This document shows positions 1-7,442 of a DNA stretch of 35,461 bases, piece by piece. Origin of the DNA: Omnitrophica bacterium GWA2_41_15 (lineage in GTDB: Bacteria > Omnitrophota > Gorgyraeia > Gygaellales > Profunditerraquicolaceae); NCBI GenBank assembly GCA_919902445.1, contig CAKKQZ010000029.1, positions 1 through 35,461 on the forward strand. Direction: 5' to 3'. Each line of letters opens with the position of its first letter. Position 1 is the first letter of the stretch. Both the position numbers and the translations under genes were made by a program. The notes under the pieces are model-generated. The model did no database searches, had not been told where the DNA came from, and saw nothing but the letters and a program-made list of their open reading frames with translations.

Positions 1-224
1 TCTTCTAACTTCAATAAATGTTTAAGGGCGAATAAACCTGTAATAAGCGCGGAGGTTCCTGAATTCACGGCAACGCAATATTTGGTGCCGATAAAATTAG
101 CCCATTTTGCCTCAAACGCCTTTACCTTTGCGCCCTCGGAAAGGCGTCCGGAATCTAAAACCTCGTTTATTATTTCCTTTTCTTCGCGGCCTAATTTAAG
201 ATCGCCTACCCTAATCCTTAGCAT
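1..224 (-). CDS. DegT/DnrJ/EryC1/StrS aminotransferase, N-terminal part
   Basis: This is the first 74 or so codons of a PLP-dependent sugar aminotransferase; the gene runs off the window edge. The translation begins MLRIRVGDLKLGREEKEI and continues through SGRLSEGAKVKAFEAKWA and AVNSGTSALITGL. The SGTSAL stretch is the conserved N-terminal motif of this family; the catalytic lysine lies beyond the edge. The ATG at 224 overlaps the end of gmd by 14 nt, so the two genes are translationally coupled. A DegT enzyme directly after gmd fits a GDP-perosamine synthase acting on GDP-4-keto-6-deoxymannose. That substrate is inferred from context, because the family uses many sugars. Family confidence is high; substrate confidence is low. 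Confidence 0.85.
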   Translation of the reverse strand, partial: MLRIRVGDLKLGREEKEIINEVLDSGRLSEGAKVKAFEAKWANFIGTKYCVAVNSGTSALITGLFALKHLLKLE

Positions 225-1212
225 CGCAAATGCTCCGTTTCATTGATTTTAACTTTTCAAGGTCAGAATCTACCATCATTCTTACTAATCCTTCGAAATT
301 TGTATCCGGCTTCCACTTCAGTATCCTTCTCGCCTTGGAATAGTCACCTTTAAGCAGATGGACTTCAGCGGGTCGATAAAAAGTTTTATCTATCCTAACG
401 TAATCCTTCCAGTCAAGCCCGACATAATCAAAGGCAAGCTTTACAAATTCCCTTACCGAATGAGTCTCCCCGGTTGCAATCACGTAATCATCCGGCTTAT
501 CCTGCTGCAGCATCAACCACATTGCCTTTGTATAGTCTCCTGCAAAACCCCAATCTCTTTTTGCCTCTAAATTTCCGAGCCTGAGATTACCTTCCAATCC
601 CATTTTTATCTCTGCTACCCGGTTTGTGATTTTACGGGTTACAAACTCAAAGCCACGGCGCGGCGATTCATGATTAAAAAGTATGCCGTTACAGGCGAAT
701 AACCCGTATGCCTCCCTGTAATTTCTGGTCAAATCAAAACCAGCCACCTTGGAGATACCATAGGGAGAGCGGGGATGAAAAGGTGTTTTTTCATTCTGCG
801 GTGTTTCTTTGACCAGGCCAAACATTTCGCTAGAGGCTGCAAAATAAAATTTTGCCTTAGGCGCTTTTTCTTTAATCGCCGACAGAACAAAATGCGTGCC
901 GTTTATATTGGTATTAATGGTTGAGAACTCGTCTTCAAAAGAATAGCTGACAAAGCTCTGCGCAGCCAGATGATAGCATTCATGCGGCTTTATTTTTTCA
1001 ACTAACTTAAATATGCTCGGATAACTTTCCAAAGAAGCGGGGTGCAGTTTAATTTTATTTAGGAGGTGCCTTAATCTCCAAAGATGATGCTCTTCATCTT
1101 CCAACGCCACTCGCCTTACCATCCCATGGACTTCGTAGCCCTTTTCCAGAAGGAGTTCAGAAAGATACGAGCCATCCTGCCCGTCAATACCTGTGATAAA
1201 TGCCTTTTTCAT
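211..1212 (-). CDS. gmd: GDP-mannose 4,6-dehydratase
   Basis: Converts GDP-D-mannose to GDP-4-keto-6-deoxy-D-mannose in the cytoplasm, the entry step to fucose, rhamnose or perosamine-type sugars. The 333-residue protein opens with the Rossmann motif GIDGQDGSYL (residues 8-17). It has SSEMFG near residue 127 and the short-chain dehydrogenase pair Tyr151 and Lys155 (YGISK). The NLRLGNLEAKRDWGFAGDY block near residue 210 is typical of GMD rather than of other NDP-sugar dehydratases. Length is normal to slightly short. The ATG overlaps the stop of the upstream SemiSWEET gene (TAATG) and has GGAGG just before it. The DegT aminotransferase follows with an overlap, suggesting an amino-deoxy sugar as end product. 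Confidence 0.95.
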   Translation of the reverse strand: MKKAFITGIDGQDGSYLSELLLEKGYEVHGMVRRVALEDEEHHLWRLRHLLNKIKLHPASLESYPSIFKLVEKIKPHECYHLAAQSFVSYSFEDEFSTINTNINGTHFVLSAIKEKAPKAKFYFAASSEMFGLVKETPQNEKTPFHPRSPYGISKVAGFDLTRNYREAYGLFACNGILFNHESPRRGFEFVTRKITNRVAEIKMGLEGNLRLGNLEAKRDWGFAGDYTKAMWLMLQQDKPDDYVIATGETHSVREFVKLAFDYVGLDWKDYVRIDKTFYRPAEVHLLKGDYSKARRILKWKPDTNFEGLVRMMVDSDLEKLKSMKRSICDAKD

Positions 1213-1472
1213 TATTTTTTCCTCCCATAAGAAAAATAAAGAAATAATAGGATAATCAAAGTTAACAAGGTTATAAAATTGGCGGTTATAATTACAGCGT
1301 TTTTAAGGTGTATTCCGTAAACAAACCAGAGTAATACCCCCAGAGAAAGCTGAAATAACATAACCGGGCTTACATCCTTGGCAGACTTATGTTTAAAAAC
1401 CCTGATAATCTGCGGGATAAAAGAAAACATGGTTAATGTTGCTGCAACTGAACCTACTATTGTCCAGAACAT
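1212..1472 (-). CDS. SemiSWEET / PQ-loop family small transporter
   Basis: An 86-residue membrane protein with three predicted helices (about residues 3-24, 38-56 and 59-80), the size and topology of bacterial SemiSWEETs, which act as dimers. The PQ-loop motif SFIPQIIRVFKHKSA is visible at residues 17-31, and FQLSLGVLLWFVYGI forms the second helix. Characterised members move sugars such as sucrose or glucose; the substrate here is unknown. The stop overlaps the start of gmd, so it is in the glycan operon. Transport of a sugar precursor is a reasonable guess, no more. Confidence 0.85.
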   Translation of the reverse strand: MFWTIVGSVAATLTMFSFIPQIIRVFKHKSAKDVSPVMLFQLSLGVLLWFVYGIHLKNAVIITANFITLLTLIILLFLYFSYGRKK

Positions 1473-1530
1473 TTACGCCGCACCTCTACTTTATTAAAAC
1501 GGAATCTGCATACCGGCTTCGATCCAGGAC

Positions 1531-3093
1531 TCATCCCTGATTCTCTTCAAACGCGCTGCATCCTTTCCTTGCTTTAAAATCAAAAACATGGCCCAACACC
1601 TGCTTTGCGGCCCGCAATGAATATTTCAAATCATCGATATCCTTCATTGCTGATATTTTCCTTAAGATAAACTCCGGCTGAAAAGAAACCTTGTACATCT
1701 TCCGGACTAATCCCATTAACTTTTCATCAGTAATCGGCGAGCGCATTACCGGCTGTTTCATATCGTAATCATCCCAGTCAATGGACTTAAGCCACCCGTT
1801 ATCTTTGCATTCTTTAAAAAGCCGGCTTCCCGGATAAGGAATCACAATAGTTGCCTGCATGGTATAGGCATAACCTTTCTTAAGGAGCCAGCTCCCGAGT
1901 TTAAGAGTATTGAGAGCGCTTTCGTAGGATTCCCAGGGGTATCCGAACATTATAGTGATGTGCGGAAAAAGCCCTGCTTTTACAGCACAGATACAATCCT
2001 GAATAATCCTGTCTTCAGTTACGTTTTTATTTATCCTGTCAAGGGTATTTTGATTTGCCGATTCCAATCCGAATAAAAGGAGGCGAAAATTAGCTTTCTT
2101 CATCAAAGAAAAATCTTCGTCCGACAAGGCGCCAAAGCGCATATTGCAGTCTAAGTATATCTTTTTATTAATACCGCGCTTGATAGCCCCCTTACAAAAA
2201 TCCCTTAACCACTCCCCAACGCTAAAGCATCCGCTATCATCCATTATTTCGCGAACATTATACTTATCGATTAGTTCACCTATTTCATCTAAAACATTCT
2301 CAACGCTTCTTGCCCTGAATTTAGGGTAAAGTGTAGGCCAGGAACAGAATGTACAAGCATGATACCAGCAGTCGCGTGAAGACATAATATAAGTTCCGGG
2401 CGTGCGTTTATAATTTCCGTTCTTAAAAGCATAGGACTGCCAACCGGTCAATTCCCTGTCTATAAAGGGGAGTGAATTCAAATCGTGATTGAGTTGGAAT
2501 TCTCCCGTATTCTTTATTCCTCCGTTTTCGCGATACCATATCCCAGGCTCTAAATTGCCAAGGTTTGGCTCTTTTAACTCATTACAGAGATTTAATAATA
2601 AAAAGTCATAATCTCCTCCAGTTAAAACAAAATCCACTTTAGAGTTTTGAAAAGATTCTTCCGGTAGCGCGCTTACATGGTCGCCGAATAAAACAGTCTT
2701 AGGGACTGTCCAATTACTCTCTTCAGGGACAGTCCCTCTTGTTATGCAATTAAGAGCTCTGACGGGGACAGTCCCTGCGCTCGGGAAGAGACTTTTTATT
2801 TCATTAATTATTTTCCAGTGCTGCTTAATTACCGGTGTTTTTGTTTCAAAAGCGATTAGGTCCGGCTTTTCTTTACGGATAAAATCCAAAAACTGTTGAT
2901 AATTCCATCCTTGCGCAAGGCAATCATTCCAGATAACTTCATGGCCAGCCTCATTTAAAAGCGTGGCTGCCTGGGCAGGGACAACCGGATAAATAAAAGT
3001 TGGCTTGTTAAAATACTGAAACTGCCTGTTCTGCCCGAGAGTCGGGCATCCTTTTTCGCTATTTAATGGAGGATAGGATATAACTACCTTCAT
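1531..3093 (-). CDS. B12-binding domain radical SAM protein
   Basis: A 520-residue protein with an N-terminal cobalamin-binding-like region (about 1-200) and a radical SAM core (about 230-450). The N-terminus, KVVISYPPLN, is the usual start of this superfamily. The cluster cysteines are Cys242, Cys247 and Cys250 in DCWYHACTFCSW, a CX4CX2C spacing instead of the common CX3CX2C. Later blocks, LLFGLESANQNTLDRINK and TIMFGYPWESYESALNTL, are typical of BchE-like B12 radical SAM enzymes, which methylate or rearrange unactivated carbons. Residues 106-131 carry an in-frame repeat insertion. The start overlaps the upstream glycosyltransferase by 4 nt (ATGA). Its place in a glycan cluster suggests modification of a sugar or lipid, but I cannot name the substrate. 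Confidence 0.88.
   Translation of the reverse strand: MKVVISYPPLNSEKGCPTLGQNRQFQYFNKPTFIYPVVPAQAATLLNEAGHEVIWNDCLAQGWNYQQFLDFIRKEKPDLIAFETKTPVIKQHWKIINEIKSLFPSAGTVPVRALNCITRGTVPEESNWTVPKTVLFGDHVSALPEESFQNSKVDFVLTGGDYDFLLLNLCNELKEPNLGNLEPGIWYRENGGIKNTGEFQLNHDLNSLPFIDRELTGWQSYAFKNGNYKRTPGTYIMSSRDCWYHACTFCSWPTLYPKFRARSVENVLDEIGELIDKYNVREIMDDSGCFSVGEWLRDFCKGAIKRGINKKIYLDCNMRFGALSDEDFSLMKKANFRLLLFGLESANQNTLDRINKNVTEDRIIQDCICAVKAGLFPHITIMFGYPWESYESALNTLKLGSWLLKKGYAYTMQATIVIPYPGSRLFKECKDNGWLKSIDWDDYDMKQPVMRSPITDEKLMGLVRKMYKVSFQPEFILRKISAMKDIDDLKYSLRAAKQVLGHVFDFKARKGCSAFEENQG
2701..2778. repeat. REP-like GGGACAGTCCC palindrome inside a coding region
   Basis: Three copies of the palindromic core GGGACAGTCC or its complement lie within 78 nt. 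The segment from 2725 to 2777 matches the intergenic elements at 13691 and 35251, sharing AAGAGCTCTGACGGGGACAG with the first of them. It lies in frame inside the radical SAM gene and encodes residues 106-131, where the peptide GTVP or TVP recurs three times. Its length is a multiple of three, so the reading frame is kept. Confidence 0.85.
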
Positions 3094-4058
3094 AATTCCT
3101 CTTTGAGCTTCTTAGAGAGCAGCCCTTTTAAAAAAAGCAAACCATAAGCAATATGGCTTGATATTATACCAGAAAATACAAGAGGAATCAAACGTAACTC
3201 TTTAGAAATACTAAAGATAAAAACCAAATAAAGATAAAAGAATAGCGCTGATGAATAAACCATCTTTAAGGGAATGCAGAATAAAGACAAAGCGCCCCCA
3301 AACAAAAGGCCAAGTAAAAAAAGCGAAGGGATAAAATAAGAAACCTTAAAAGATGTCTCCGGGTACTTTTTTACAAAATAACCGCGATGAAGAGCGTAAT
3401 TTGCAATCTGTTTAAGATGGGGAGTAAAAACAGGCCTGCGGTGATGGTAGACTAGAACCTTTGGGTCATAGATTATTTTCTTTTTAAGTTTTTTCGTAAT
3501 ATCAAGGCAGAGCTTTGTATCTTCTCCCGGCCAAAAACTAGTATTAAACCCGCCTAAATCCTGCATAACTGATTTGCGCACCAGAAAATTACAACTGGGG
3601 AGATCATCCGCTTCTCTTTTTTTACCGGGTATATAACGGTAAATAAAATTACCGCTTACAAGGTAAGAAGAATATATTGCGCCACTTGCTTGCTGGCGCA
3701 AACTGTCATTAAAAGGGGTAACCGAAGGCCCTCCCACAGCAGCAACAGAATTATCCTCAAAATCTTCAATGGCGCACTTAAGCCAGTCTTTGGCAGGATA
3801 CGCATCATCGTCTATAAAAGCCAAAATTTCGCCTTTGGCATATTTCAAAGCTAAATCACGCTTATCCGCAGGACAAACATGCCCGGTGGGAAAAATACTT
3901 ACCCTGCCCGATGAACTCAACGGGTATTCTTTTTCTAAAGGTGCGTCCGGAAGAATTAAGATTTCAAAATCAGAATAATCCAGTTCCAGGCACTTACTTA
4001 CGCATTCTTCTAAATTCTTTTGCCAGGCCTTTACGGCGATAATAATCGATGTTGTCAT
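3090..4058 (-). CDS. Family 2 glycosyltransferase with C-terminal membrane helices
   Basis: A 322-residue GT2 enzyme that transfers a sugar from an activated donor to a growing surface glycan. The GT-A fold starts with TTSIIIAVKAWQKNLEECV. The metal-binding acidic motif is FIDDDAYP near residue 97, and an acceptor-site ED pair occurs in WPGEDTKLCLDI near residue 178. Residues from about 235 to the end are hydrophobic and form two to three membrane helices, so the enzyme is probably anchored at the inner membrane. The start lies 65 nt inside the preceding glycosyltransferase gene, an unusually long overlap. The MTTSIIIAV start is nevertheless the natural beginning of the fold. Donor and acceptor cannot be read from sequence. 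Confidence 0.88.
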   Translation of the reverse strand: MTTSIIIAVKAWQKNLEECVSKCLELDYSDFEILILPDAPLEKEYPLSSSGRVSIFPTGHVCPADKRDLALKYAKGEILAFIDDDAYPAKDWLKCAIEDFEDNSVAAVGGPSVTPFNDSLRQQASGAIYSSYLVSGNFIYRYIPGKKREADDLPSCNFLVRKSVMQDLGGFNTSFWPGEDTKLCLDITKKLKKKIIYDPKVLVYHHRRPVFTPHLKQIANYALHRGYFVKKYPETSFKVSYFIPSLFLLGLLFGGALSLFCIPLKMVYSSALFFYLYLVFIFSISKELRLIPLVFSGIISSHIAYGLLFLKGLLSKKLKEEL

Positions 4059-4788
4059 AGTATTTTAATATGTGCATCCTGTAAAACACAGCCAGCGTAT
4101 CTATCAGGGTTGAGATAACTGCAAAAGTGCCTATCCGCCCATATTTCCTCTTAGGGCTAAGAACTATGGGCGCTTCCGCAATACGGTAACCCAAATGATG
4201 CGCATTGGCCAAAACCTCAAGGTCATAAGCGAACCTTCTGACTAAAATCCTCGGGAAAACTTTACGCACCACTTCTATTTTAAATAGCTTAAGCCCTGTC
4301 TGAGTATCATGGCAAGGCAGATTAAATAATATCCTGACAAATAAATAATAAACAAAACTCACAATTCTGCGTTCAAACGGATAATTCACAACAGAATTAG
4401 GATGAAGTTTTGAACCGATTACGATATCCGCATTATCCAGCCGCATAATATCGAAGAGTGTTTGCACCTGTACAGGATGCAAGTCCATATCAGCGTCGAG
4501 AAAAACTACGTAGTCTCCGGTTATGTAATGAACTGCCTTTTTTATTGCCCTGCCCTTACCGAGGTTATAGGGGTTTTTCTTCACGGTAACTTGTTCGGGA
4601 TACTTAAAAGAAGACTGCTCGGCTATTTCAAACGTATTATCCGAAGAACCATCATCAATAACGATTAACTCCCACTGGCAGCCGAAATCATTGAAGGTCT
4701 TTACAGTCTCTTCGATGCTGTAGCCGATATGCCCTGCCTCATTAAAAGCCGGCATAATTACGGATATTTTACCCTTTACGTTTTTCAT
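3994..4788 (-). CDS. Family 2 glycosyltransferase, dolichol-phosphate mannosyltransferase-like
   Basis: A 264-residue soluble GT2 enzyme. It opens with KISVIMPAFNEAGHIGYSI, followed by ELIVIDDGSSDNTF and the metal-binding DAD in FLDADMDLHP (about residue 97). The later TQTGLKLFK is typical of the polyprenyl-phosphate mannose/glucose synthase (DPM1-like) branch, which loads a sugar onto a lipid carrier. There are no strong membrane helices, unlike the following GT2. About 110 nt without a gene separate it from the flippase upstream, so it may have its own promoter, though I cannot point to one. A role in making lipid-linked sugar for the glycan cluster is inference. Confidence 0.88.
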   Translation of the reverse strand: MKNVKGKISVIMPAFNEAGHIGYSIEETVKTFNDFGCQWELIVIDDGSSDNTFEIAEQSSFKYPEQVTVKKNPYNLGKGRAIKKAVHYITGDYVVFLDADMDLHPVQVQTLFDIMRLDNADIVIGSKLHPNSVVNYPFERRIVSFVYYLFVRILFNLPCHDTQTGLKLFKIEVVRKVFPRILVRRFAYDLEVLANAHHLGYRIAEAPIVLSPKRKYGRIGTFAVISTLIDTLAVFYRMHILKYYDNIDYYRRKGLAKEFRRMRK

Positions 4789-4898
4789 TATTTTTAGTCT
4801 TTTATGGAGCCCTGCGCCTTTAGAGGGCGTGGTGCCTTCTACTACCCGCCTTCAACACTCTCTATGCGACATTCACCGAAAGCGCTCGTGGCCCGCAT

Positions 4899-6173
4899 TC
4901 ATCGTGCGAATTTTACCACCTGGAGTTTTTTGCGCGGAGACAGATAAACTAACGCAAAATGAATAAAGAATAACGAAACTGAATTTATACAAAGAATCAC
5001 CTGGATAGTTATTAAGGAGCGGTGAAAAAGCATTATTCCCAAAACCTGAAGCAGGGTAAATACAATTAAATATTTAATAAAACGCAGGTCATTTATAGAA
5101 AGGGAGTAGGAGATTAAAACAAATAAAAGCGCAAAGAAACTCATTGAGACTGCGAAAAGCCTTCCTAAGAGCACCGGCTCAGCGTAAGTTTTACCGGTTA
5201 GAACCAATAGGATAAATGCAGGAACAATATTGTAGATTAAAAGGGCAATAATGCATAAACCGGACACGTACAATAGTGACATCTTTAATGTAAAAAGCGT
5301 ATCCATTTTCTTTGCGTGCAAGCCGCAGGTTTTGGGAAACATTACAATACTTATTGCGGCCGGCAGAAAAAGAAAAATCTTCCCTATCATCTGGGCCAAG
5401 GAATATATTCCGGAATCTGCTTGAGTGAAGAAATATTTCACTAAAACCATATCCATGTTTGTCAGCGCTGCAAAACAAAAAATAGCCAGAGCCACAGGGA
5501 ACAAATAAGAAAATATTTCTCTGTAGTTAATATCTTCTTTTTCAGCTTTTATTTGGAAGAATTTCCTGAGCGGAAAATAAAGAATGGCAAGACCTAAAAC
5601 GGTAGAAAGCAACAACGCGCTTAAAGCCCCTGCGATATTAAACCCTAATAAAATAAGTATAAAGGCAAAAATTAATTTTAAGGCCCCGGAAATGACAGAG
5701 GACGACACAAACCAACCAAAAAGCTCTAATCCTTGGGCTGCTCCCGAGAAAACAGGAATGAACCATGCTAAGGCAATTAGCCCAGCCAGGATATAGCCGC
5801 AAGATACTGAATGTATCTTTAAAATATTGATTACGCGCGAAGCGAAAAGTGAGAAAATCAACAGGGTTATTAAACCCATAACAGCTGCTTTCTTAAGCAG
5901 GCCGGAGAGTAAAAATTTTAACTTCGTAAGCTGGTTATTTGCGTTAAACTCTGAACTATATTTGACAACTGCTGTCTGTATTGTGGACAGGGGGGAAAAA
6001 ATTAAAATATACACTGAGAGAAGTGAGTTAAAGGAGGCAAATTCTGAAGCAGGGAGTTTATGGGCGATCAATAACTGATAGAGCAGATTAAAAAAGCTTA
6101 AAACAGAAGTTCCCGCAAAAACAATTAAGATGTTCTGATTGAAACTGCCTATCTTTTGAATCTTATCTAACAT
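4899..6173 (-). CDS. Polysaccharide flippase-like membrane protein (Wzx/MATE-like)
   Basis: A 424-residue polytopic membrane protein with roughly twelve hydrophobic segments and the N-terminal pattern IVFAGTSVLSFFNLLYQLLIAHKL seen in split form in polysaccharide export flippases. Such proteins turn lipid-linked glycan units across the inner membrane. The gene lies 12 nt after tyrS and precedes the glycosyltransferases, which supports the role. The protein ends VVKFAR. The 110-nt gap that follows (4789-4898) is GC-richer than its surroundings and contains short imperfect inverted repeats; I see no clear promoter or terminator in it. Confidence 0.83.
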   Translation of the reverse strand: MLDKIQKIGSFNQNILIVFAGTSVLSFFNLLYQLLIAHKLPASEFASFNSLLSVYILIFSPLSTIQTAVVKYSSEFNANNQLTKLKFLLSGLLKKAAVMGLITLLIFSLFASRVINILKIHSVSCGYILAGLIALAWFIPVFSGAAQGLELFGWFVSSSVISGALKLIFAFILILLGFNIAGALSALLLSTVLGLAILYFPLRKFFQIKAEKEDINYREIFSYLFPVALAIFCFAALTNMDMVLVKYFFTQADSGIYSLAQMIGKIFLFLPAAISIVMFPKTCGLHAKKMDTLFTLKMSLLYVSGLCIIALLIYNIVPAFILLVLTGKTYAEPVLLGRLFAVSMSFFALLFVLISYSLSINDLRFIKYLIVFTLLQVLGIMLFHRSLITIQVILCINSVSLFFIHFALVYLSPRKKLQVVKFAR

Positions 6174-6185
6174 TTAGGAGAGTAT

Positions 6186-7352
6186 TTAACGAGCCAGCTT
6201 TAAGAATCTTCGGGAACCGACTTTTAAGTTGCCGCTTTGGCTGGGGATGAAGTTTTCTTCTGCTATTTTCACGTTGTTAAAAATAACTGCGCCCTGCTTT
6301 AAGAGCCGGCGCGCTTCGTTTCCGCTTTTTACCAGTCCGCCCTTCAATAAGATATTCAGGATTGTCTGCTTGCCGTCTATTTTATATTCAGGGATGTCTT
6401 GCGGCAGCTCTTTTTGGCCGAACACTCTCTCAAACTCATACCTTGCGCTTTTAGCCTCTTTTTTTGAATGATACTGTGTAATAATATTTTCCGCTAGTTT
6501 AACTTTTGCCTCTTTAGGGTGCATCTTTTTTATATCGGCAAGATTCTCATCGGTCAAAAACTCATAGTATTCAATCATTAGTTCGTCGGATATAGACATA
6601 ATCTTGCCAAACATATCTTTTGATGTTTCATTAATGCCGATATAGTTTCCGTAAGATTTGCTCATCTTTTGCACTCCGGAAGTCCCCTCTAAAATAGGCA
6701 TGGTGATTACTACCTGCTGCGGCTGGCCGAAATCCTTCTGCAGTTCGCGGCCAAACAGAAGATTAAATATCTGGTCAGTGCCCCCTAATTCAACATCTGC
6801 CTCTAATACCACAGAATCATATCCCTGCATCAAAGGATATAAAAACTCTAGGATGGATATGTTTTCACCATTAGAAAAACGTTTCTTGAAATCGTCTCTG
6901 GCAAGCATCTGAGAAACTGATGCGTGCGTAGTAAGCCTCAACATTTCAACAACCGGCATCTTCTCAAACCACTTACTGTTAAAGACTACTCTTAACCTAT
7001 GCGTATCAAGTATTTTCGAAATTTGTTTTTTATAGGTTGCGGCGTTGGTTTCAACTTCTTCCCTGCTGAGTTGTTTTCTTATTTCGCAGCGCCCTGAGGG
7101 ATCGCCTATCTGCCCGGTAAAGTCGCCTATCAAAAAATAAACCTCATGGCCTAATTCCTGAAACTGGCGTAATTTTCGTAATAGCACAGTGTGGCCGAGA
7201 TGGATATCGGGGGCGGTAGGATCAAAACCGGCTTTAATCTTAAGCGGCTTATTAATTTTAATACTCTGCTCTAGTTTTTTGCGTAATTCTTCTTCGGAGA
7301 TTATTTCTACTGCTCCGCGTTTGATAATTTCTAATTGTTTGTTGATATCCAT
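6186..7352 (-). CDS. tyrS: Tyrosyl-tRNA synthetase
   Basis: Class I aminoacyl-tRNA synthetase that charges tRNA-Tyr. In the 388-residue protein the ATP-binding HIGH motif reads HLGH at residues 51-54, after [10 protein letters not shown]. The KMSKS loop is intact at residues 229-233. A C-terminal S4-type RNA-binding domain covers about residues 325-388 ([18 protein letters not shown]). The [19 protein letters not shown] start points to the TyrZ-like branch rather than the E. coli TyrS branch. It lies between rpsA and the flippase; the 90 nt upstream are mostly filled by a palindromic repeat. I see no T-box leader. Confidence 0.96.
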   Translation of the reverse strand: MDINKQLEIIKRGAVEIISEEELRKKLEQSIKINKPLKIKAGFDPTAPDIHLGHTVLLRKLRQFQELGHEVYFLIGDFTGQIGDPSGRCEIRKQLSREEVETNAATYKKQISKILDTHRLRVVFNSKWFEKMPVVEMLRLTTHASVSQMLARDDFKKRFSNGENISILEFLYPLMQGYDSVVLEADVELGGTDQIFNLLFGRELQKDFGQPQQVVITMPILEGTSGVQKMSKSYGNYIGINETSKDMFGKIMSISDELMIEYYEFLTDENLADIKKMHPKEAKVKLAENIITQYHSKKEAKSARYEFERVFGQKELPQDIPEYKIDGKQTILNILLKGGLVKSGNEARRLLKQGAVIFNNVKIAEENFIPSQSGNLKVGSRRFLKLAR

Positions 7353-7364
7353 GCTGCCTCATTT

Positions 7365-7439
7365 AGGGACGTTTCTTAACTTAGCTATAAGGTGTCCCCA
7401 ACTTGGGGACACCTTATATTCAGCTTGAGAAACGTCCCT
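7365..7439. repeat. 75-nt imperfect palindrome between rpsA and tyrS
   Basis: The outer arms read AGGGACGTTTCT and AGAAACGTCCCT. The inner arms read TAAGGTGTCCCC and GGGGACACCTTA, around a 5-nt loop AACTT. Two unpaired patches of 11 nt separate the inner and outer arms. It starts 3 nt after the rpsA stop and ends 12 nt before the tyrS start. There is no T-run after it, so it is not a classical intrinsic terminator. It could slow Rho or exonucleases in the transcript. The GGTGTCCC core is shared with the element at 18007. Confidence 0.85.
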
Positions 7440-7442
7440 GTT

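Noticed and set aside
2701-2778. Radical SAM gene as a pseudogene because of the repeat
   Set aside because: The repeat keeps the frame, and all later motifs and the expected length are intact.
7353-7442. T-box or other leader regulation of tyrS
   Set aside because: The gap is almost entirely the 75-nt palindrome. No specifier loop or T-box sequence is visible, and there is too little room.
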